Source: an uncultured Ignavibacteriales bacterium (lineage in GTDB: Bacteria > Bacteroidota > Ignavibacteria > Ignavibacteriales > Ignavibacteriaceae). From it: a stretch of 44,841 nucleotides of DNA. Under the pieces are notes generated by a model that did not search any database, was not told where the DNA came from, and saw only the letters and a program-made list of their open reading frames with translations. This document shows, one piece after another, positions 1-9,228 of the stretch (position 1 is its first letter; every line of letters begins with the position of its first letter). Both the position numbers and the translations under genes were made by a program. The stretch spans positions 1-44,841 of the forward strand of contig CAIYTF010000033.1 in assembly GCA_903929035.1 (NCBI GenBank), written 5' to 3'.

Positions 1-130
1 AGTTGTCACTCACGGTTATTCAAATTTAGTCCCTTTGGGACATAATATCAGTACCGTATATTTTCTTGATTTCAGGAGACTAAAGTAGTTACTTTGCCGG
101 AAATAATTTGAAGTAGTGATTTTAATCTTA

Positions 131-252
131 GTCCTTACATCTCCAAAATCTAACCTTCGCGTCTTTGCGTGAGTAATTGTGTATGCTATTTCTGAAAGAA
201 TCCTTATTCAGAACCCTTACATCTTCAAAATATATTCTTCGCGTGAGTAATT
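131..252 (+). repeat. Dispersed intergenic repeat, copies A1 and A2
   Basis: Copy A1 (131-207) carries the family signature: a CTTACATCTCC start, a TTCGCGTCTTTGCGTGAG core and a TATTTCTGAA..ATCCTTA end. A partial second copy (A2, 212-252) follows directly, with CCTTACATCTTCAAAA and TTCGCGTGAG. The same signature recurs near 4.7, 5.4, 14.7, 15.7 and 26.4 kb. Confidence 0.7.
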
Positions 253-304
253 ACCAAAAAATGTCCGCCTTTTTATGGAAATATTCGTGACTATTTAGTT
301 TTAG

Positions 305-333
305 TTTACATCAAAAACACAAAAAATTATTAT
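305..333 (+). promoter_or_regulatory. Sigma70-like promoter of the efflux operon
   Basis: TTTACA (305-310) and TATTAT (328-333) are separated by 17 bases, each matching the consensus at 5 of 6 positions. This gives a leader of about 60 bases before the adaptor gene at 403. A GGGC-T7-GCCC hairpin flanked by partly pairing CTATT/AATAG follows at about 344-370 and would be in the leader. The promoter call rests on sequence match only. Confidence 0.45.
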
Positions 334-402
334 CTTACAAACCTATTCGGGCTTTTTTTGCCCTAAATAGTTACCTGTATTTTATAATATTCCGGTGATG
401 TA

Positions 403-1593
403 ATGGAAGCGAAGAATGCTGACTTAAATACATTAAAAATTAATAGAAATGACGACTACTTGTCTCAATCGTCAATAATCAAGAAAATTATATACTGGAT
501 TGTTGGCGTTGCCGCGTTGGTTTTGGTAATTGTTTTTGTCGTACTCCCCTTTTTTACTCGTCCAGTTGAAGTTAAAGTTTCAACTGCCATTATTACTTCT
601 GCCTCAGAATCAAATGCTATACTAAACGCGAGCGGGTATGTTGTTGCCCAGCGTAAAGCGGCTGTTGCTTCAAAAGGTATGGGCAGGTTAGTATTTCTTG
701 GCGTGGTGGAAGGCGATAAAGTAAAGAAAGATCAAATCATCGCGCGGCTTGAAGATAACGATATTAAAGCACAGCTTGACCAAATGAAAGCAAATTTGAG
801 GTTTGCCGAGGCAGATGCAAAAGATGCGGAAAATCAATATAACAGAACGAAGAAATTGTTTCTTTCAAGCGCGGTGACACAGTCGGAAGTTGAAACGGCA
901 GAAGCAAGATTCCAAAGAGCTAAAGCATCTATTGATATTGCCAAAGCGCAGGTTGCAGGAGCAGAGGTTTCACTTGAAAACACGATAATACGCGCGCCGT
1001 TTGACGGGACTGTATTGACAAAAAATGCGGATGTCGGCGAAGTGGTCGCTCCTATGGCGGCAAGCACAGCATCAAAGGCGGCGGTTGTTACCATCGCGGA
1101 TATGTCATCTTTGCAGGTTGAAGCTGATGTATCTGAATCGAATATTGAAAAGATCAAGATGAATCAGCCCTGTGAAATTGTTCTTGATGCATATCAAGAG
1201 AGAAAATATGAAGCATACATCGCGAAAATTGTCCCTACTGCAGACCGCTCCAAGGCAACTGTAATGGTCAAGATTGGCTTTAAGGAATATGACAGCCGCG
1301 TGCTTCCCGAGATGAGCGCGAAGGTGAAATTCCTGAATGAACCGGATAAAAAAATATCCAAAGAAGATGCGCGGCCGATGCTTACGATACCTGCATCATC
1401 AGTGGTAAAAGAAGATGGAGGCTTGTTTGTTTATAAAGTTGACAATGAAACTGTTGCAAAAATTGCAATTCAGACAGGAGTTCAATTTGGGGCATACATT
1501 GAAGTGAAAAGCGGTCTTACGAGCGGTGCGAAAATAGTCACGAATCCGTTGCAAAATCTCAAAAATAATCAGAAAATTAAAATTATTGAATAA
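403..1593 (+). CDS. Efflux periplasmic adaptor (HlyD/MacA type)
   Basis: A membrane-fusion protein that would link an inner-membrane ABC transporter to an outer-membrane channel. It has a cytoplasmic N-terminus, one membrane segment at about residues 27-51, and two lipoyl-like half motifs at about 88-117 and 194-218 (RAPFDGTV). Between them lies an Ala/Lys/Glu-rich coiled-coil hairpin, followed by beta-barrel domains. Its 396 residues are normal for the family. It is first in a tight operon with an ATPase 14 bases downstream and two FtsX-type permeases, which points to a MacAB-like exporter whose ATPase and permease are separate proteins. The substrate cannot be told from the sequence. The ATG start has only a weak ribosome binding site, as is common in this phylum. 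Confidence 0.85.
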   Translation: MEAKNADLNTLKINRNDDYLSQSSIIKKIIYWIVGVAALVLVIVFVVLPFFTRPVEVKVSTAIITSASESNAILNASGYVVAQRKAAVASKGMGRLVFLGVVEGDKVKKDQIIARLEDNDIKAQLDQMKANLRFAEADAKDAENQYNRTKKLFLSSAVTQSEVETAEARFQRAKASIDIAKAQVAGAEVSLENTIIRAPFDGTVLTKNADVGEVVAPMAASTASKAAVVTIADMSSLQVEADVSESNIEKIKMNQPCEIVLDAYQERKYEAYIAKIVPTADRSKATVMVKIGFKEYDSRVLPEMSAKVKFLNEPDKKISKEDARPMLTIPASSVVKEDGGLFVYKVDNETVAKIAIQTGVQFGAYIEVKSGLTSGAKIVTNPLQNLKNNQKIKIIE

Positions 1594-1607
1594 TAAAGAG
1601 AACTAAA

Positions 1608-2282
1608 ATGAGTAATTCAATTATATCTTTAGTGAACGTTTCCAAGTCATATAAACGGGACAGTTTCAACGTGCCCGTGTTAAACCACCTCTCCTTTGAT
1701 GTTGAGTCCGGTGAGTTTCTCGCGTTGATGGGCCCTTCAGGATCAGGAAAAACTACACTGCTCAATCTTATCGCCGGAATTGACCGCCCCTCTTCAGGGA
1801 AGATTGAAATTAACGGAGTTGATATTGCCACGCTGAGTGAATCAAGTCTTGCAAAATGGCGGGCAAATAATGTAGGTTTTGTTTTTCAATTTTATAATCT
1901 GCTTCCTGTTCTCACCGCTTTTGAAAATGTGGAATTGCCTCTGCTTTTGACAAAGCTATCCAAAGCGGATCGAAAACAACGCGTTGAATTTGCACTCTCC
2001 GTGGTTGGACTCGCGGATCGTATGTCCCACTATCCTAAACAACTTTCCGGCGGGCAGGAACAGCGTGTAGCTATTGCGCGGGCGATAGTGACAGACCCTA
2101 CAATTATTGTTGCAGATGAACCGACCGGCGATCTGGACAAAAACTCCGCGGTAGAGATTCTAACCTTGCTTGAACGCCTAAACAAAGAAATGAAAAAGAC
2201 TATTATAATGGTGACTCACGATCCTAACGCGGCAAAAATTGCAGGAATCACTAAGCACCTTGATAAAGGCGATTTAGTTTAA
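1608..2282 (+). CDS. ABC transporter ATPase (LolD/MacB-like)
   Basis: The ATP-hydrolysing subunit of the efflux system. Visible motifs are Walker [10 protein letters not shown] (from about residue 42), a Q-loop (VFQFYNLLP), the signature [14 protein letters not shown] (from about 146), Walker [13 protein letters not shown] (about 166-177) and the switch histidine in VTHD. At 224 residues it is the usual length for LolD/FtsE/MacB-type ATPases that partner FtsX-fold permeases. It lies 14 bases after the adaptor and 13 before the first permease, so the four genes are probably translated from one message. Family is firm, cargo is unknown. Confidence 0.9.
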   Translation: MSNSIISLVNVSKSYKRDSFNVPVLNHLSFDVESGEFLALMGPSGSGKTTLLNLIAGIDRPSSGKIEINGVDIATLSESSLAKWRANNVGFVFQFYNLLPVLTAFENVELPLLLTKLSKADRKQRVEFALSVVGLADRMSHYPKQLSGGQEQRVAIARAIVTDPTIIVADEPTGDLDKNSAVEILTLLERLNKEMKKTIIMVTHDPNAAKIAGITKHLDKGDLV

Positions 2283-2295
2283 GGAGATATGACCA

Positions 2296-3456
2296 ATGAA
2301 AATTCTTAAACTTATAATCAGGAATTCAGCCCGCCATAAACTGAGGTCTTTGTTAACTGTTGTCGGTATCGCTATTGCAGTACTCGCGTTTTGCATCCTG
2401 CGGACAGTAGTGACTGCCTGGTATGCCGGTGTTGATGCTTCAGCACCTGACCGTTTGGTTACCCGCCACGCTGTTTCATTTATTTTCCCGTTACCATACT
2501 CTTATAAAGAAAAAATCGCATCAATAGATGGAGTGGAAACCGTATCTTTCGCGAATTGGTTCCAAGGAGTATATAAGGATAAAAATAATTTTTTTGCCCG
2601 CCTTGCCATAGACGAGGAAACGTTATTTACTGTATATCCCGAATATCTGATTTCAAAAGAAGAAAAAGAGGCGTTTCTTGCTGACCGCCGCGGCTGCATT
2701 ATCGGGAGCGGAATAGCTAAAGAATATAACATTAAGATTGGTGACAAGATGCCGATAGAAGGAGATATTTATCCCGGGAATTGGGATTTTACCGTGCGCG
2801 GTATCTATCGACCAAGAGATAAAACAACAGATGCAACGCAGATGTTTTTTCAATGGACATATTTGAACGAAACAATGGAGAAAAACTCTCCTTTACGCGC
2901 GAACAGCGTTGGATGGTATCTTGTCAAAATTAAAGACCCTGCGCGATCCGCCGAAATTTCAAACAAGATAGATAACCTGTTTGCCAACTCTAAAGCAGAA
3001 ACAAAATCCGAGACTGAAGGAGCGTTTCAGCAGGGATTTATATCTGCTTCCGGAGCGATTATAACCGCGATGAATTATCTTTCTTTTATAATCATTGGAA
3101 TTATTATGCTGGTTTTGGGCAACACGATGATTATGACCGCTCGCGAGCGAACAAGAGAATATGCAGTTTTCCGGACTTTAGGATTTTCCGCGTTTCACGT
3201 GGCAGGATTAATTTTTGGTGAATCAATGATAATATCGGGATTTGGCGGTGCCTTGGGCTTATTATTGTCTTTCCCGATCATAAAAGGCATTGAAGAAGGT
3301 ATGCCGAAAGGATTTTTCCCGACATTCAATTTGGAACCTGTAACAGTTATTCTCGCGATTTCCGCGGCGTTACTAATAGGTGTGCTTGCTTCAATATTCC
3401 CTACTCAACGGGCAGTCAAAACAAAGATTGTTGACGGCTTCAGGTTTGTCGGATAA
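2296..3456 (+). CDS. ABC transporter permease 1 (FtsX/MacB fold)
   Basis: Membrane subunit with one segment near residues 15-37, a large extracytoplasmic domain of about 210 residues (MacB_PCD-like), and three more segments near the C-terminus (about 253-275, 300-325 and 350-372). That is the four-helix FtsX topology. The conserved REYAVFRTLGF stretch after the second segment marks the FtsX fold. It probably forms a heterodimer with the next gene, since two different permeases follow a single ATPase. The extracytoplasmic domain is the likely contact for the adaptor at 403-1593. Confidence 0.85.
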   Translation: MKILKLIIRNSARHKLRSLLTVVGIAIAVLAFCILRTVVTAWYAGVDASAPDRLVTRHAVSFIFPLPYSYKEKIASIDGVETVSFANWFQGVYKDKNNFFARLAIDEETLFTVYPEYLISKEEKEAFLADRRGCIIGSGIAKEYNIKIGDKMPIEGDIYPGNWDFTVRGIYRPRDKTTDATQMFFQWTYLNETMEKNSPLRANSVGWYLVKIKDPARSAEISNKIDNLFANSKAETKSETEGAFQQGFISASGAIITAMNYLSFIIIGIIMLVLGNTMIMTARERTREYAVFRTLGFSAFHVAGLIFGESMIISGFGGALGLLLSFPIIKGIEEGMPKGFFPTFNLEPVTVILAISAALLIGVLASIFPTQRAVKTKIVDGFRFVG

Positions 3457-3473
3457 TAGAAAGAGATAAAATT

Positions 3474-4643
3474 ATGAAAATACCGTTTTCTTATACACTT
3501 AGAAATTTTAAACAAAGAAAATTGACAACAGCAATTACCATCACAGGCATAACGCTCGTGGTGTTCGTGTTCATTGCAGTCTTGATGATGGCCTATGGCG
3601 TGCAAAAAACGCTGCAAGCAACCGGTTCTGCCGATAATGTACTTGTTTCCAGGAAAGCAGCCACCGGAGAAATATCAAGTATAATAGATGGCGAAACTGT
3701 TGATGTTATTAAATCTTTGCCGTACATCGCGAAGAATGCCGAAGGGAAACAACTAATATCGCCTGAACCCGTGGTGATTATAAATTTAAACACCATTTCC
3801 GGCGGATTAAGCAATATTTCTGTGCGCGGTGTTTCCGACAAAGCATTTGAACTTAGACCGCGGTTGAAAATTATTGAAGGCCGCCAAATTAATTTCGGAA
3901 CCCGCGAATTGATTGTCGGCGAATCTATTCCCAAGAAATTCAAAGATGCTGCACTTGGAAAGAAACTAAAAATAGCAGGAGACTTTTGGACAGTTGTAGG
4001 AATATTCTCTGCAGGCGGCTCCGGATTTGATTCCGAAGTTTGGGGCGATGCTTTGCAGCTGTTGAACGCGTTCAACAGAAGCACCAGTGTTTCAACGCTT
4101 ACTTTCAAAATGACAACCGGCGAAGATTTTCCGAAGATTAAAGCTGAATTCGAGAAAGACAGGCGGCTGCTGCAATTTGTTCCAAAAATCGAACAAAAAT
4201 ATTTTGAAGAACAATCCGAGATGATGGCAACATTCATCCGCGTTCTTGGCACTGCCGTTACTGTAATTTTCAGTTTGGGAGCGGTGATTGGGGCTATGAT
4301 TACAATGTATGCATCGGTTGCAAATAGAACGGTCGAGATTGGCACGTTACGCGCGCTGGGCTTTCGCAGGCGGAGTATTCTTGCCGCATTTCTTACAGAA
4401 TCATTAGCAATTGCGATTATCGGCTGGGCAATCGGTATGCTTTTATCTCTATTACTGGTGTCTTATAAAATATCAACGCTGAATTTCGGCTCATTTGCAG
4501 AATTGGAATTTAGTTTTTCGCTCTCCGGCAGCATAGTTATTTCATCATTAATATTTGCAGTTATTATGGGTTTTGTCGGAGGGTTCCTGCCATCAGTTCG
4601 TGCAGCGCGTCTTAATATAGTTACAGCTTTGCGGGCAGTATAA
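3474..4643 (+). CDS. ABC transporter permease 2 (FtsX/MacB fold)
   Basis: Second permease of the efflux operon, 389 residues. It has a first membrane segment near residues 17-42, an extracytoplasmic domain, and three C-terminal segments. It carries the family motif TVEIGTLRALGFRR after segment two. It differs clearly from permease 1, so the transporter is probably a heterodimer. It starts 17 bases after permease 1 and ends the operon. A dispersed repeat copy follows at 4708-4781. No terminator hairpin is obvious after the stop. Confidence 0.85.
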   Translation: MKIPFSYTLRNFKQRKLTTAITITGITLVVFVFIAVLMMAYGVQKTLQATGSADNVLVSRKAATGEISSIIDGETVDVIKSLPYIAKNAEGKQLISPEPVVIINLNTISGGLSNISVRGVSDKAFELRPRLKIIEGRQINFGTRELIVGESIPKKFKDAALGKKLKIAGDFWTVVGIFSAGGSGFDSEVWGDALQLLNAFNRSTSVSTLTFKMTTGEDFPKIKAEFEKDRRLLQFVPKIEQKYFEEQSEMMATFIRVLGTAVTVIFSLGAVIGAMITMYASVANRTVEIGTLRALGFRRRSILAAFLTESLAIAIIGWAIGMLLSLLLVSYKISTLNFGSFAELEFSFSLSGSIVISSLIFAVIMGFVGGFLPSVRAARLNIVTALRAV

Positions 4644-4707
4644 AAATGAAAATGCAGTAAACATTCGTGCATCTCTGTGCAATTGGTGCGGTTATTTGAC
4701 GGAACAG

Positions 4708-4781
4708 CTAAAAATATCAACCATCGCGGTCTTAGCGTTTTCGCGTGAGAAAGTGTTAATGTTATTTCTGAACGATTCCTA
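4708..4781 (+). repeat. Dispersed intergenic repeat, copy B
   Basis: Family signature: CGGTCTTAGCGTTTTCGCGTGAGAAA-type core, then GTGTTAATGTTATTTCTGAA and CGATTCCTA. It sits between permease 2 and trmH. With copy C it brackets trmH in direct orientation. Confidence 0.75.
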
Positions 4782-4799
4782 AGGAATTGTTAGCTGATA

Positions 4800-5378
4800 T
4801 TACTTCCGTAAATATTTTTCGACAATGCCGGCAGTTTTTTCGGAAGGTTCATTTGAATACATATTTTTTTTCATTCGCTGCCGAAATGCTTCATAAAGAA
4901 TTACGGCAGCTGCTACGGATACGTTGAGACTTTGCACCATTCCCGCCATAGGGATATAAACACACTCATCAGCAAGTTCCGAGGCTTCCTGTGAAACTCC
5001 GCGATGTTCATTTCCAACAACTATTGCGCAGGGGGTAGTCATATCTATCTCAAAAATACTTTTTGCTCCGGGGACAAGGGTAGTTGCATAAATTTTTATT
5101 CCATGTGACTTTAGTTGGCTGTAACACTCTTCAATACTTGAAAATTTTTGTTTATCAACCCATTTGAATGCCGAAGCTGATGATTTCTTTCCTATTTTAG
5201 GAAATTTTTCAGTTGTATATATTAGAGAAACAAGCGGAACGCCGACAGCATCGCAAGAGCGAAAGATAGCACTGACATTGTGCGGGTCGTGAATATTTTC
5301 AAGCACGATATGCAGATCGTGCTGGCGGGCGGAAGCTATTGATATTATTCGTGTTTGCCTTGGAGTTAATTCTTGCAT
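4800..5378 (-). CDS. trmH: tRNA/rRNA ribose 2'-O-methyltransferase, TrmH-like SpoU
   Basis: A SpoU-class knotted methyltransferase that would methylate a ribose 2'-hydroxyl on RNA using S-adenosylmethionine. The three SPOUT motifs are visible: N34 and R40 in NVSAIFRSCDA, GNEHRGVS at about 122-129, and IPMAGMVQSLNVSVAAA at about 142-158. The opening RQHDLHIVLENIHDPHN and the length of 192 residues fit TrmH (tRNA Gm18) better than the larger rRNA enzymes RlmB or TsnR. It stands alone, bracketed by repeat copies B and C in the same orientation 640 bases apart. The exact target nucleotide is inferred. Confidence 0.8.
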   Translation of the reverse strand: MQELTPRQTRIISIASARQHDLHIVLENIHDPHNVSAIFRSCDAVGVPLVSLIYTTEKFPKIGKKSSASAFKWVDKQKFSSIEECYSQLKSHGIKIYATTLVPGAKSIFEIDMTTPCAIVVGNEHRGVSQEASELADECVYIPMAGMVQSLNVSVAAAVILYEAFRQRMKKNMYSNEPSEKTAGIVEKYLRK

Positions 5379-5419
5379 TTCAAAACTTACCGTATTTTAG
5401 TGTTTGCCCACAAATAAGA

Positions 5420-5501
5420 TTTGCATCTCCTAAAGCTAACCTTTGCGATCTTAGCGTCTTCGCGTGAGAAAATGTTAATGTTATTTCTGAACGAGCCCTT
5501 A
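5420..5501 (+). repeat. Dispersed intergenic repeat, copy C
   Basis: A well-preserved copy. It starts TTTGCATCTCC, has the core CTTTGCGATCTTAGCG then TCTTCGCGTGAGAAA, and ends ATGTTAATGTTATTTCTGAA then CGAGCCCTTA. It lies between the trmH start and the 3' end of the HicB-like gene. Confidence 0.75.
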
Positions 5502-5519
5502 GTAATTCTGAATTATAAA

Positions 5520-5750
5520 TCAATGAAGTTTATCAAAGCCGATTTTATATTTCTTTATTATAAAATCGTCTTTTGTTTTATCTAATTTGAACTTCGTGTT
5601 ATCCGGCAGTTTAAGATAGTAACGCAGGATTTCCATAATTTTTTCTAAAACTCCATCTTCAGAAGGATCCCAAGCATCACACCCTTTAACCGTAGGCACT
5701 TCCGCCTCAAATCCGTCATCTGTCTTTTTAACAATTATGGTGAGAATCAA
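5520..5750 (-). CDS. Small HicB-like protein, orphan
   Basis: A 76-residue protein whose N-terminal half ([20 protein letters not shown]) has the beta-strand pattern of the HicB/UPF0150 fold. The conserved glycine and 'P..KGC' positions resemble HicB antitoxins. There is no C-terminal DNA-binding helix-turn-helix or ribbon domain and no HicA toxin next to it, so a toxin-antitoxin role is not supported. The start is a TTG whose last bases overlap the deoC stop (TTGA), so it is translationally coupled to deoC. Function unknown. Confidence 0.6.
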   Translation of the reverse strand: MILTIIVKKTDDGFEAEVPTVKGCDAWDPSEDGVLEKIMEILRYYLKLPDNTKFKLDKTKDDFIIKKYKIGFDKLH

Positions 5751-6526
5751 TAACGGCCTCCTGATGCAGCAGTTTTCTCAAGTACTATATTGATACTCGC
5801 GCTCGTGCCAATTCTGTTCGCTCCCGCTGCAACCATAGCTTCTGCATCTTCTTTTTTTCGTATTCCCCCTGAAGCCTTTACCCCCATCGCGGACCCGACA
5901 ACAGACCGCATTAATGCTATATCGTTAATAGTTGCTCCGCCTTTAGAAAATCCTGTTGATGTTTTAACAAAATCCGCACCTGCATTTTTGCAAATCAGGC
6001 AGGCTTGAATTTTTTCTTCATCTGTAAGCAGGGCAGTTTCAAGAATAACTTTTAATACTAATAGTTTTGGTTTGGTTGCTGCTGCAACCTGATAAATATC
6101 GTTGAACACGAAATCGTAGTTTTTGCTTTTAAGCATACCAACATTTAGCACCATATCTATTTCATCACCACCATTTGCAACTGCTTCTTTCGATTCGGCA
6201 CACTTGACCGCTGTTGTTGTAGCACCTAACGGAAAACCGATAACAGTACAAACTTTAACCGGAGTGCCTCTGAGAAGTTCACTGCAAATTTGAACATAGC
6301 AGGGGTTTACGCAAACTGATGCAAAGCCATATTGCTTGGCTTCAATGCAAAGTTCAATTATATCTTCAATTGCAGCATCGGGTCTGAGCATTGTATGATC
6401 TATTATTCGGGCAAGACGGGCATCATATAATTTTTCATCGATTCCAATGACAGTAGATATACGATATACCCCTGATTTAATAATGTTTTTTATGTCTGCC
6501 GGTTCAGGTATAATATTTATTTCCAA
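5747..6526 (-). CDS. deoC: Deoxyribose-phosphate aldolase
   Basis: Cleaves 2-deoxyribose 5-phosphate to glyceraldehyde 3-phosphate and acetaldehyde in deoxynucleoside salvage. The catalytic set is present: D124 in DEIDMVLN, Schiff-base lysine K188 in FVKTSTGF, and K217 in GVKASGGI. At 259 residues it has a somewhat extended N-terminus (about 40 residues before [10 protein letters not shown]). It starts one base after the folD stop. A purine nucleoside phosphorylase lies about 1.9 kb away on the other strand, which fits a nucleoside-use neighbourhood. Confidence 0.92.
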   Translation of the reverse strand: MEINIIPEPADIKNIIKSGVYRISTVIGIDEKLYDARLARIIDHTMLRPDAAIEDIIELCIEAKQYGFASVCVNPCYVQICSELLRGTPVKVCTVIGFPLGATTTAVKCAESKEAVANGGDEIDMVLNVGMLKSKNYDFVFNDIYQVAAATKPKLLVLKVILETALLTDEEKIQACLICKNAGADFVKTSTGFSKGGATINDIALMRSVVGSAMGVKASGGIRKKEDAEAMVAAGANRIGTSASINIVLEKTAASGGRY

Positions 6527-6527
6527 T

Positions 6528-7415
6528 TTACAGAGAAATCTGATTTTGCGTATGATATGCCTGCAAAGTATTTTTTAAAAGCATTGCAATGGTTGTTAAT
6601 CCAACACCGCCCGGAACAGGCGTAATAAAACTGGTTTTTTCTGCAACTCTATCAAAGTCAACATCTCCAACAATCCGGTATCCTTTTGGACGGGCTGCAT
6701 CATCGATTCGGTTTATTCCGACATCAATAACAACCGCTCCATCCTTTACCATATCTGCTTTGATAAATAACGGGCTGCCTATAGCGGCAATTAAAATATC
6801 TGCTTGGCGGGTGAAGAATTTTAAATCATTAGCGGCTGAATGGCATACAGTTACAACTGCATTGGCAAAAGGTTTCTTTTGTATAAGTATATTGGCAATA
6901 GGTTTTCCAACGATATTACTGCGTCCAACAACCACCGCGTGCTTACCGCTTGTTTCAATATTATAGAATTTAATAATCTCGTGAATTCCTGCAGGTGTGC
7001 AAGGAACAAGACAATCAGTTCCAATAACTAATTTGCCGGTATTCACCGGATGAAACCCGTCAACATCTTTTTCAGGTTTAATATGATTTATCACATCATT
7101 TTCGTCAATATGTTTTGGCAGAGGCAGCTGAACAAGAATTCCGTTACAGGCAGGATTATTGTTATATTTATCAATCACAGCGAGCAGCTCTGTTTGCAAA
7201 ATATCACCGCTTAGTTTGCATATTTCCGAATTCATTCCGATGGCAGCGCAGGATTTCTCTTTGCTTGCTACATAGGTTTCAGAGGCAGGGTTATTACCTA
7301 CTAATATGGCAGCCAAAAAAGGTACCGGTTTTCCGGTACTTTTTAGGACTGCAATTTCTTCTTTGAGTTTTTCAAGTATGTTGTGGGATACAATTTTACC
7401 GTCAAGTAATTTCAT
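6528..7415 (-). CDS. folD: Methylenetetrahydrofolate dehydrogenase/cyclohydrolase
   Basis: Bifunctional cytosolic enzyme of one-carbon metabolism, converting methylene-THF to formyl-THF. It shows the catalytic YxxxK (Y48-K52), QLPLPKHI, the signature [13 protein letters not shown], the Rossmann motif [11 protein letters not shown] and the closing [14 protein letters not shown]. The length, 295 residues, is standard. It sits between the ymdB-like gene (7-base gap) and deoC (1-base gap) in one transcription unit. The link with the nearby glycine cleavage gene gcvP is metabolic, since both feed the folate pool. Confidence 0.95.
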   Translation of the reverse strand: MKLLDGKIVSHNILEKLKEEIAVLKSTGKPVPFLAAILVGNNPASETYVASKEKSCAAIGMNSEICKLSGDILQTELLAVIDKYNNNPACNGILVQLPLPKHIDENDVINHIKPEKDVDGFHPVNTGKLVIGTDCLVPCTPAGIHEIIKFYNIETSGKHAVVVGRSNIVGKPIANILIQKKPFANAVVTVCHSAANDLKFFTRQADILIAAIGSPLFIKADMVKDGAVVIDVGINRIDDAARPKGYRIVGDVDFDRVAEKTSFITPVPGGVGLTTIAMLLKNTLQAYHTQNQISL

Positions 7416-7422
7416 ATAAATG

Positions 7423-8226
7423 CTATTCTAAGTTTTTTGTAAATTCAGGGAATAAAACTCTTTCAATACTAGTTGTCTTTCCTGTTTCCGAATCAACTTT
7501 AAAAAATAAACCACATATATGAACTTCGTTTTGAGCTGTTTCATATTTTTGCGGCGTCTGATAGAGAAACCGGTTGATAGCGGCTTGGGTTTTCATTCCG
7601 ATTACGGAATCGTAAGGTCCGGTCATACCCACATCAGTAATAAATCCCGTGCCGCCGGGAAGAATTCTTTCATCGGCAGTCGGAACGTGAGTGTGAGTGC
7701 CCAATACCATAGAAACCTTACCGTCAAAAAAATAAGCAAGAGCAATTTTTTCAGCGGTAGCTTCGGCGTGAAAATCAATAATAATGATATTAGTTTCTTT
7801 TTTAATTTTGGCGAGTGCCCATTCAGCAATACGAAAAGGGCAATCAATGGCCGCCATAAAAGTTCTGCCTTGCAAGTTCATTACTGCAATAGATGTGTTT
7901 TCAAAAGGTACAATAGCATAACCCTCGCCGTGCGTGCCGCGTGGATAATTAAGCGGCCGCAATGCACGTTTGTCTGTTTGAATATACTCTTGTGATTGAC
8001 GTTTATCCCAGGTATGGTTGCCGCCGGTTATCACGGAAACACCAAGTCCGTATAGAATATCGGCTTCAACTTTGGTTATTCCTTTGCCTTCATTAGCATT
8101 TTCTCCATTCGCTATGATAAAATCGGGATTATATTTCTGTTTAAGGCTCGGAAAAAAAGTTTGAAGGCAATCAAGACCCGGTTTCCCAATCACATCTCCA
8201 ATAAATAGAATGCTTATTTGACTCAT
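7423..8226 (-). CDS. YmdB-type metallophosphoesterase (TIGR00282 family)
   Basis: A cytosolic metal-dependent phosphodiesterase related to Bacillus YmdB, which hydrolyses cyclic nucleotides. Metal ligands can be seen in GDVIGKPG near residue 10, GENANEG near 41, GGNHTWDKR near 70, the HAEATAEK motif, and GTHTHVPTADERILPGG. The final GMTGPYDSVIGM signature is specific to this family. At 267 residues it is full length. It is the first gene of the folD-deoC unit and is transcribed away from the purine nucleoside phosphorylase. The physiological substrate in this lineage is not known. Confidence 0.88.
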   Translation of the reverse strand: MSQISILFIGDVIGKPGLDCLQTFFPSLKQKYNPDFIIANGENANEGKGITKVEADILYGLGVSVITGGNHTWDKRQSQEYIQTDKRALRPLNYPRGTHGEGYAIVPFENTSIAVMNLQGRTFMAAIDCPFRIAEWALAKIKKETNIIIIDFHAEATAEKIALAYFFDGKVSMVLGTHTHVPTADERILPGGTGFITDVGMTGPYDSVIGMKTQAAINRFLYQTPQKYETAQNEVHICGLFFKVDSETGKTTSIERVLFPEFTKNLE

Positions 8227-8391
8227 ATATTTCAGTAAATTAAAAGTGCAATATATTCAAATACTTGGTAAGATAAAAAAAGTGATTCATCTCGCGCCCT
8301 GCTTTAAGCATAATCACGGATTACCGCGGTTAATGCAAGATAGGCTATTTTAGAATTTATCAAAAAACAGAAAGGAAGGCTTGAAGTATTA

Positions 8392-9228
8392 ATGCCAAAC
8401 ATTATTGAAAAAATATACGGTAAAACAATTTTACAGTTTATAAAAGCAGCACCATATAAAGTTGACATTGCAGTAATACTTGGCAGCGGACTCGGTGATT
8501 TTGCTCGTGTGCTTAATCCTGACTTTTCAATAGCGGTAACAGATTTAGCAGATTATCCGGCATCTACCGTATCAGGACATTCAGGAATGATACATTTCGT
8601 AAATTTTGAAGGACTTAAAATTCTATTATTTCAAGGCAGAGTCCATTTTTACGAGGGATATTCAATAAACCAATGCGTGCTCCCTGTTGAACTATCAGCT
8701 CAATGCGGAGCAAGGGAAATTGTAATTACTAACGCGGCAGGCGGAATTAATGTAAACTATGCTCCCGGTGACATAATGTTAGCATCCGGTTATAATGCCT
8801 TTCACATAAAAAAAGACCTTGCTCCGATAGTGGGAGCAGGCACATTTGAAAATAGGAGCAACTTAACTTCATTATCAGAATTTTATATTTACAAAGCAGT
8901 CAAAGAAGCCGCGAAAATTTCAGGTATTCAATTAAAAGAGGGTGTATATTTCTTTTCAAAAGGACCAAGTTATGAAACTCCTTCCGAGATCAGATATATG
9001 CGGAATTTTGGCGGCGATGCAGTTGGAATGTCAAGCGTTCACGAAGCAATATATGCTATACACAGAGGAATGAAACCGGTGCTAATCTCCTGTATTACAA
9101 ATCTTGCTTCAGGTATCTTAAACCAAAAACTCGACCACTCGGAAGTAATAGAAACTGCATATTTTGCGAAAACAAAATTTGAAATGCTCCTAAAAAACAC
9201 CTTTAAGAATGTAGCTTCTCAAAACTGA
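8392..9228 (+). CDS. Purine nucleoside phosphorylase, trimeric type
   Basis: Splits purine nucleosides with phosphate to base and (deoxy)ribose 1-phosphate. Motifs of the PNP-II/MTAP family are clear: VILGSGLGDFA, the GHSG loop, TNAAGGIN, GPSYETPSEIR, DAVGMSSVHEAI and the purine-contacting CITNLASG with its asparagine. The length is 278 residues. A GAAAGGAAGG stretch lies about 15-20 bases before the ATG. The last 39 bases overlap the 3' end of rsmE on the other strand. The gene contains seven of the clustered TGCTCC/GGAGCA hexamers, the first at 8678. Confidence 0.9.
   Translation: MPNIIEKIYGKTILQFIKAAPYKVDIAVILGSGLGDFARVLNPDFSIAVTDLADYPASTVSGHSGMIHFVNFEGLKILLFQGRVHFYEGYSINQCVLPVELSAQCGAREIVITNAAGGINVNYAPGDIMLASGYNAFHIKKDLAPIVGAGTFENRSNLTSLSEFYIYKAVKEAAKISGIQLKEGVYFFSKGPSYETPSEIRYMRNFGGDAVGMSSVHEAIYAIHRGMKPVLISCITNLASGILNQKLDHSEVIETAYFAKTKFEMLLKNTFKNVASQN

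Larger units (their letters stand above)
1..402. other. Intergenic leader region with repeats
   Basis: No open frame looks like a gene here. The stretch holds a small hairpin (GTCCC-TTT-GGGAC, 29-41), two copies of the dispersed intergenic repeat (131-207 and 212-252), a sigma70-like promoter (305-333) and a GC hairpin (about 344-370) that would lie in the 5' leader of the efflux operon. Confidence 0.7.

Noticed and set aside
3593-4345. A 250-residue frame on the minus strand inside permease 2
   Set aside because: It is a shadow of the permease gene: low-complexity Ser/Thr/Pro composition, no family motifs, and the plus-strand gene is clear.
7519-7995. A 158-residue plus-strand frame opposite the YmdB-type gene
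   Set aside because: No recognisable motifs, and the opposite strand has all metal ligands of the phosphoesterase family.
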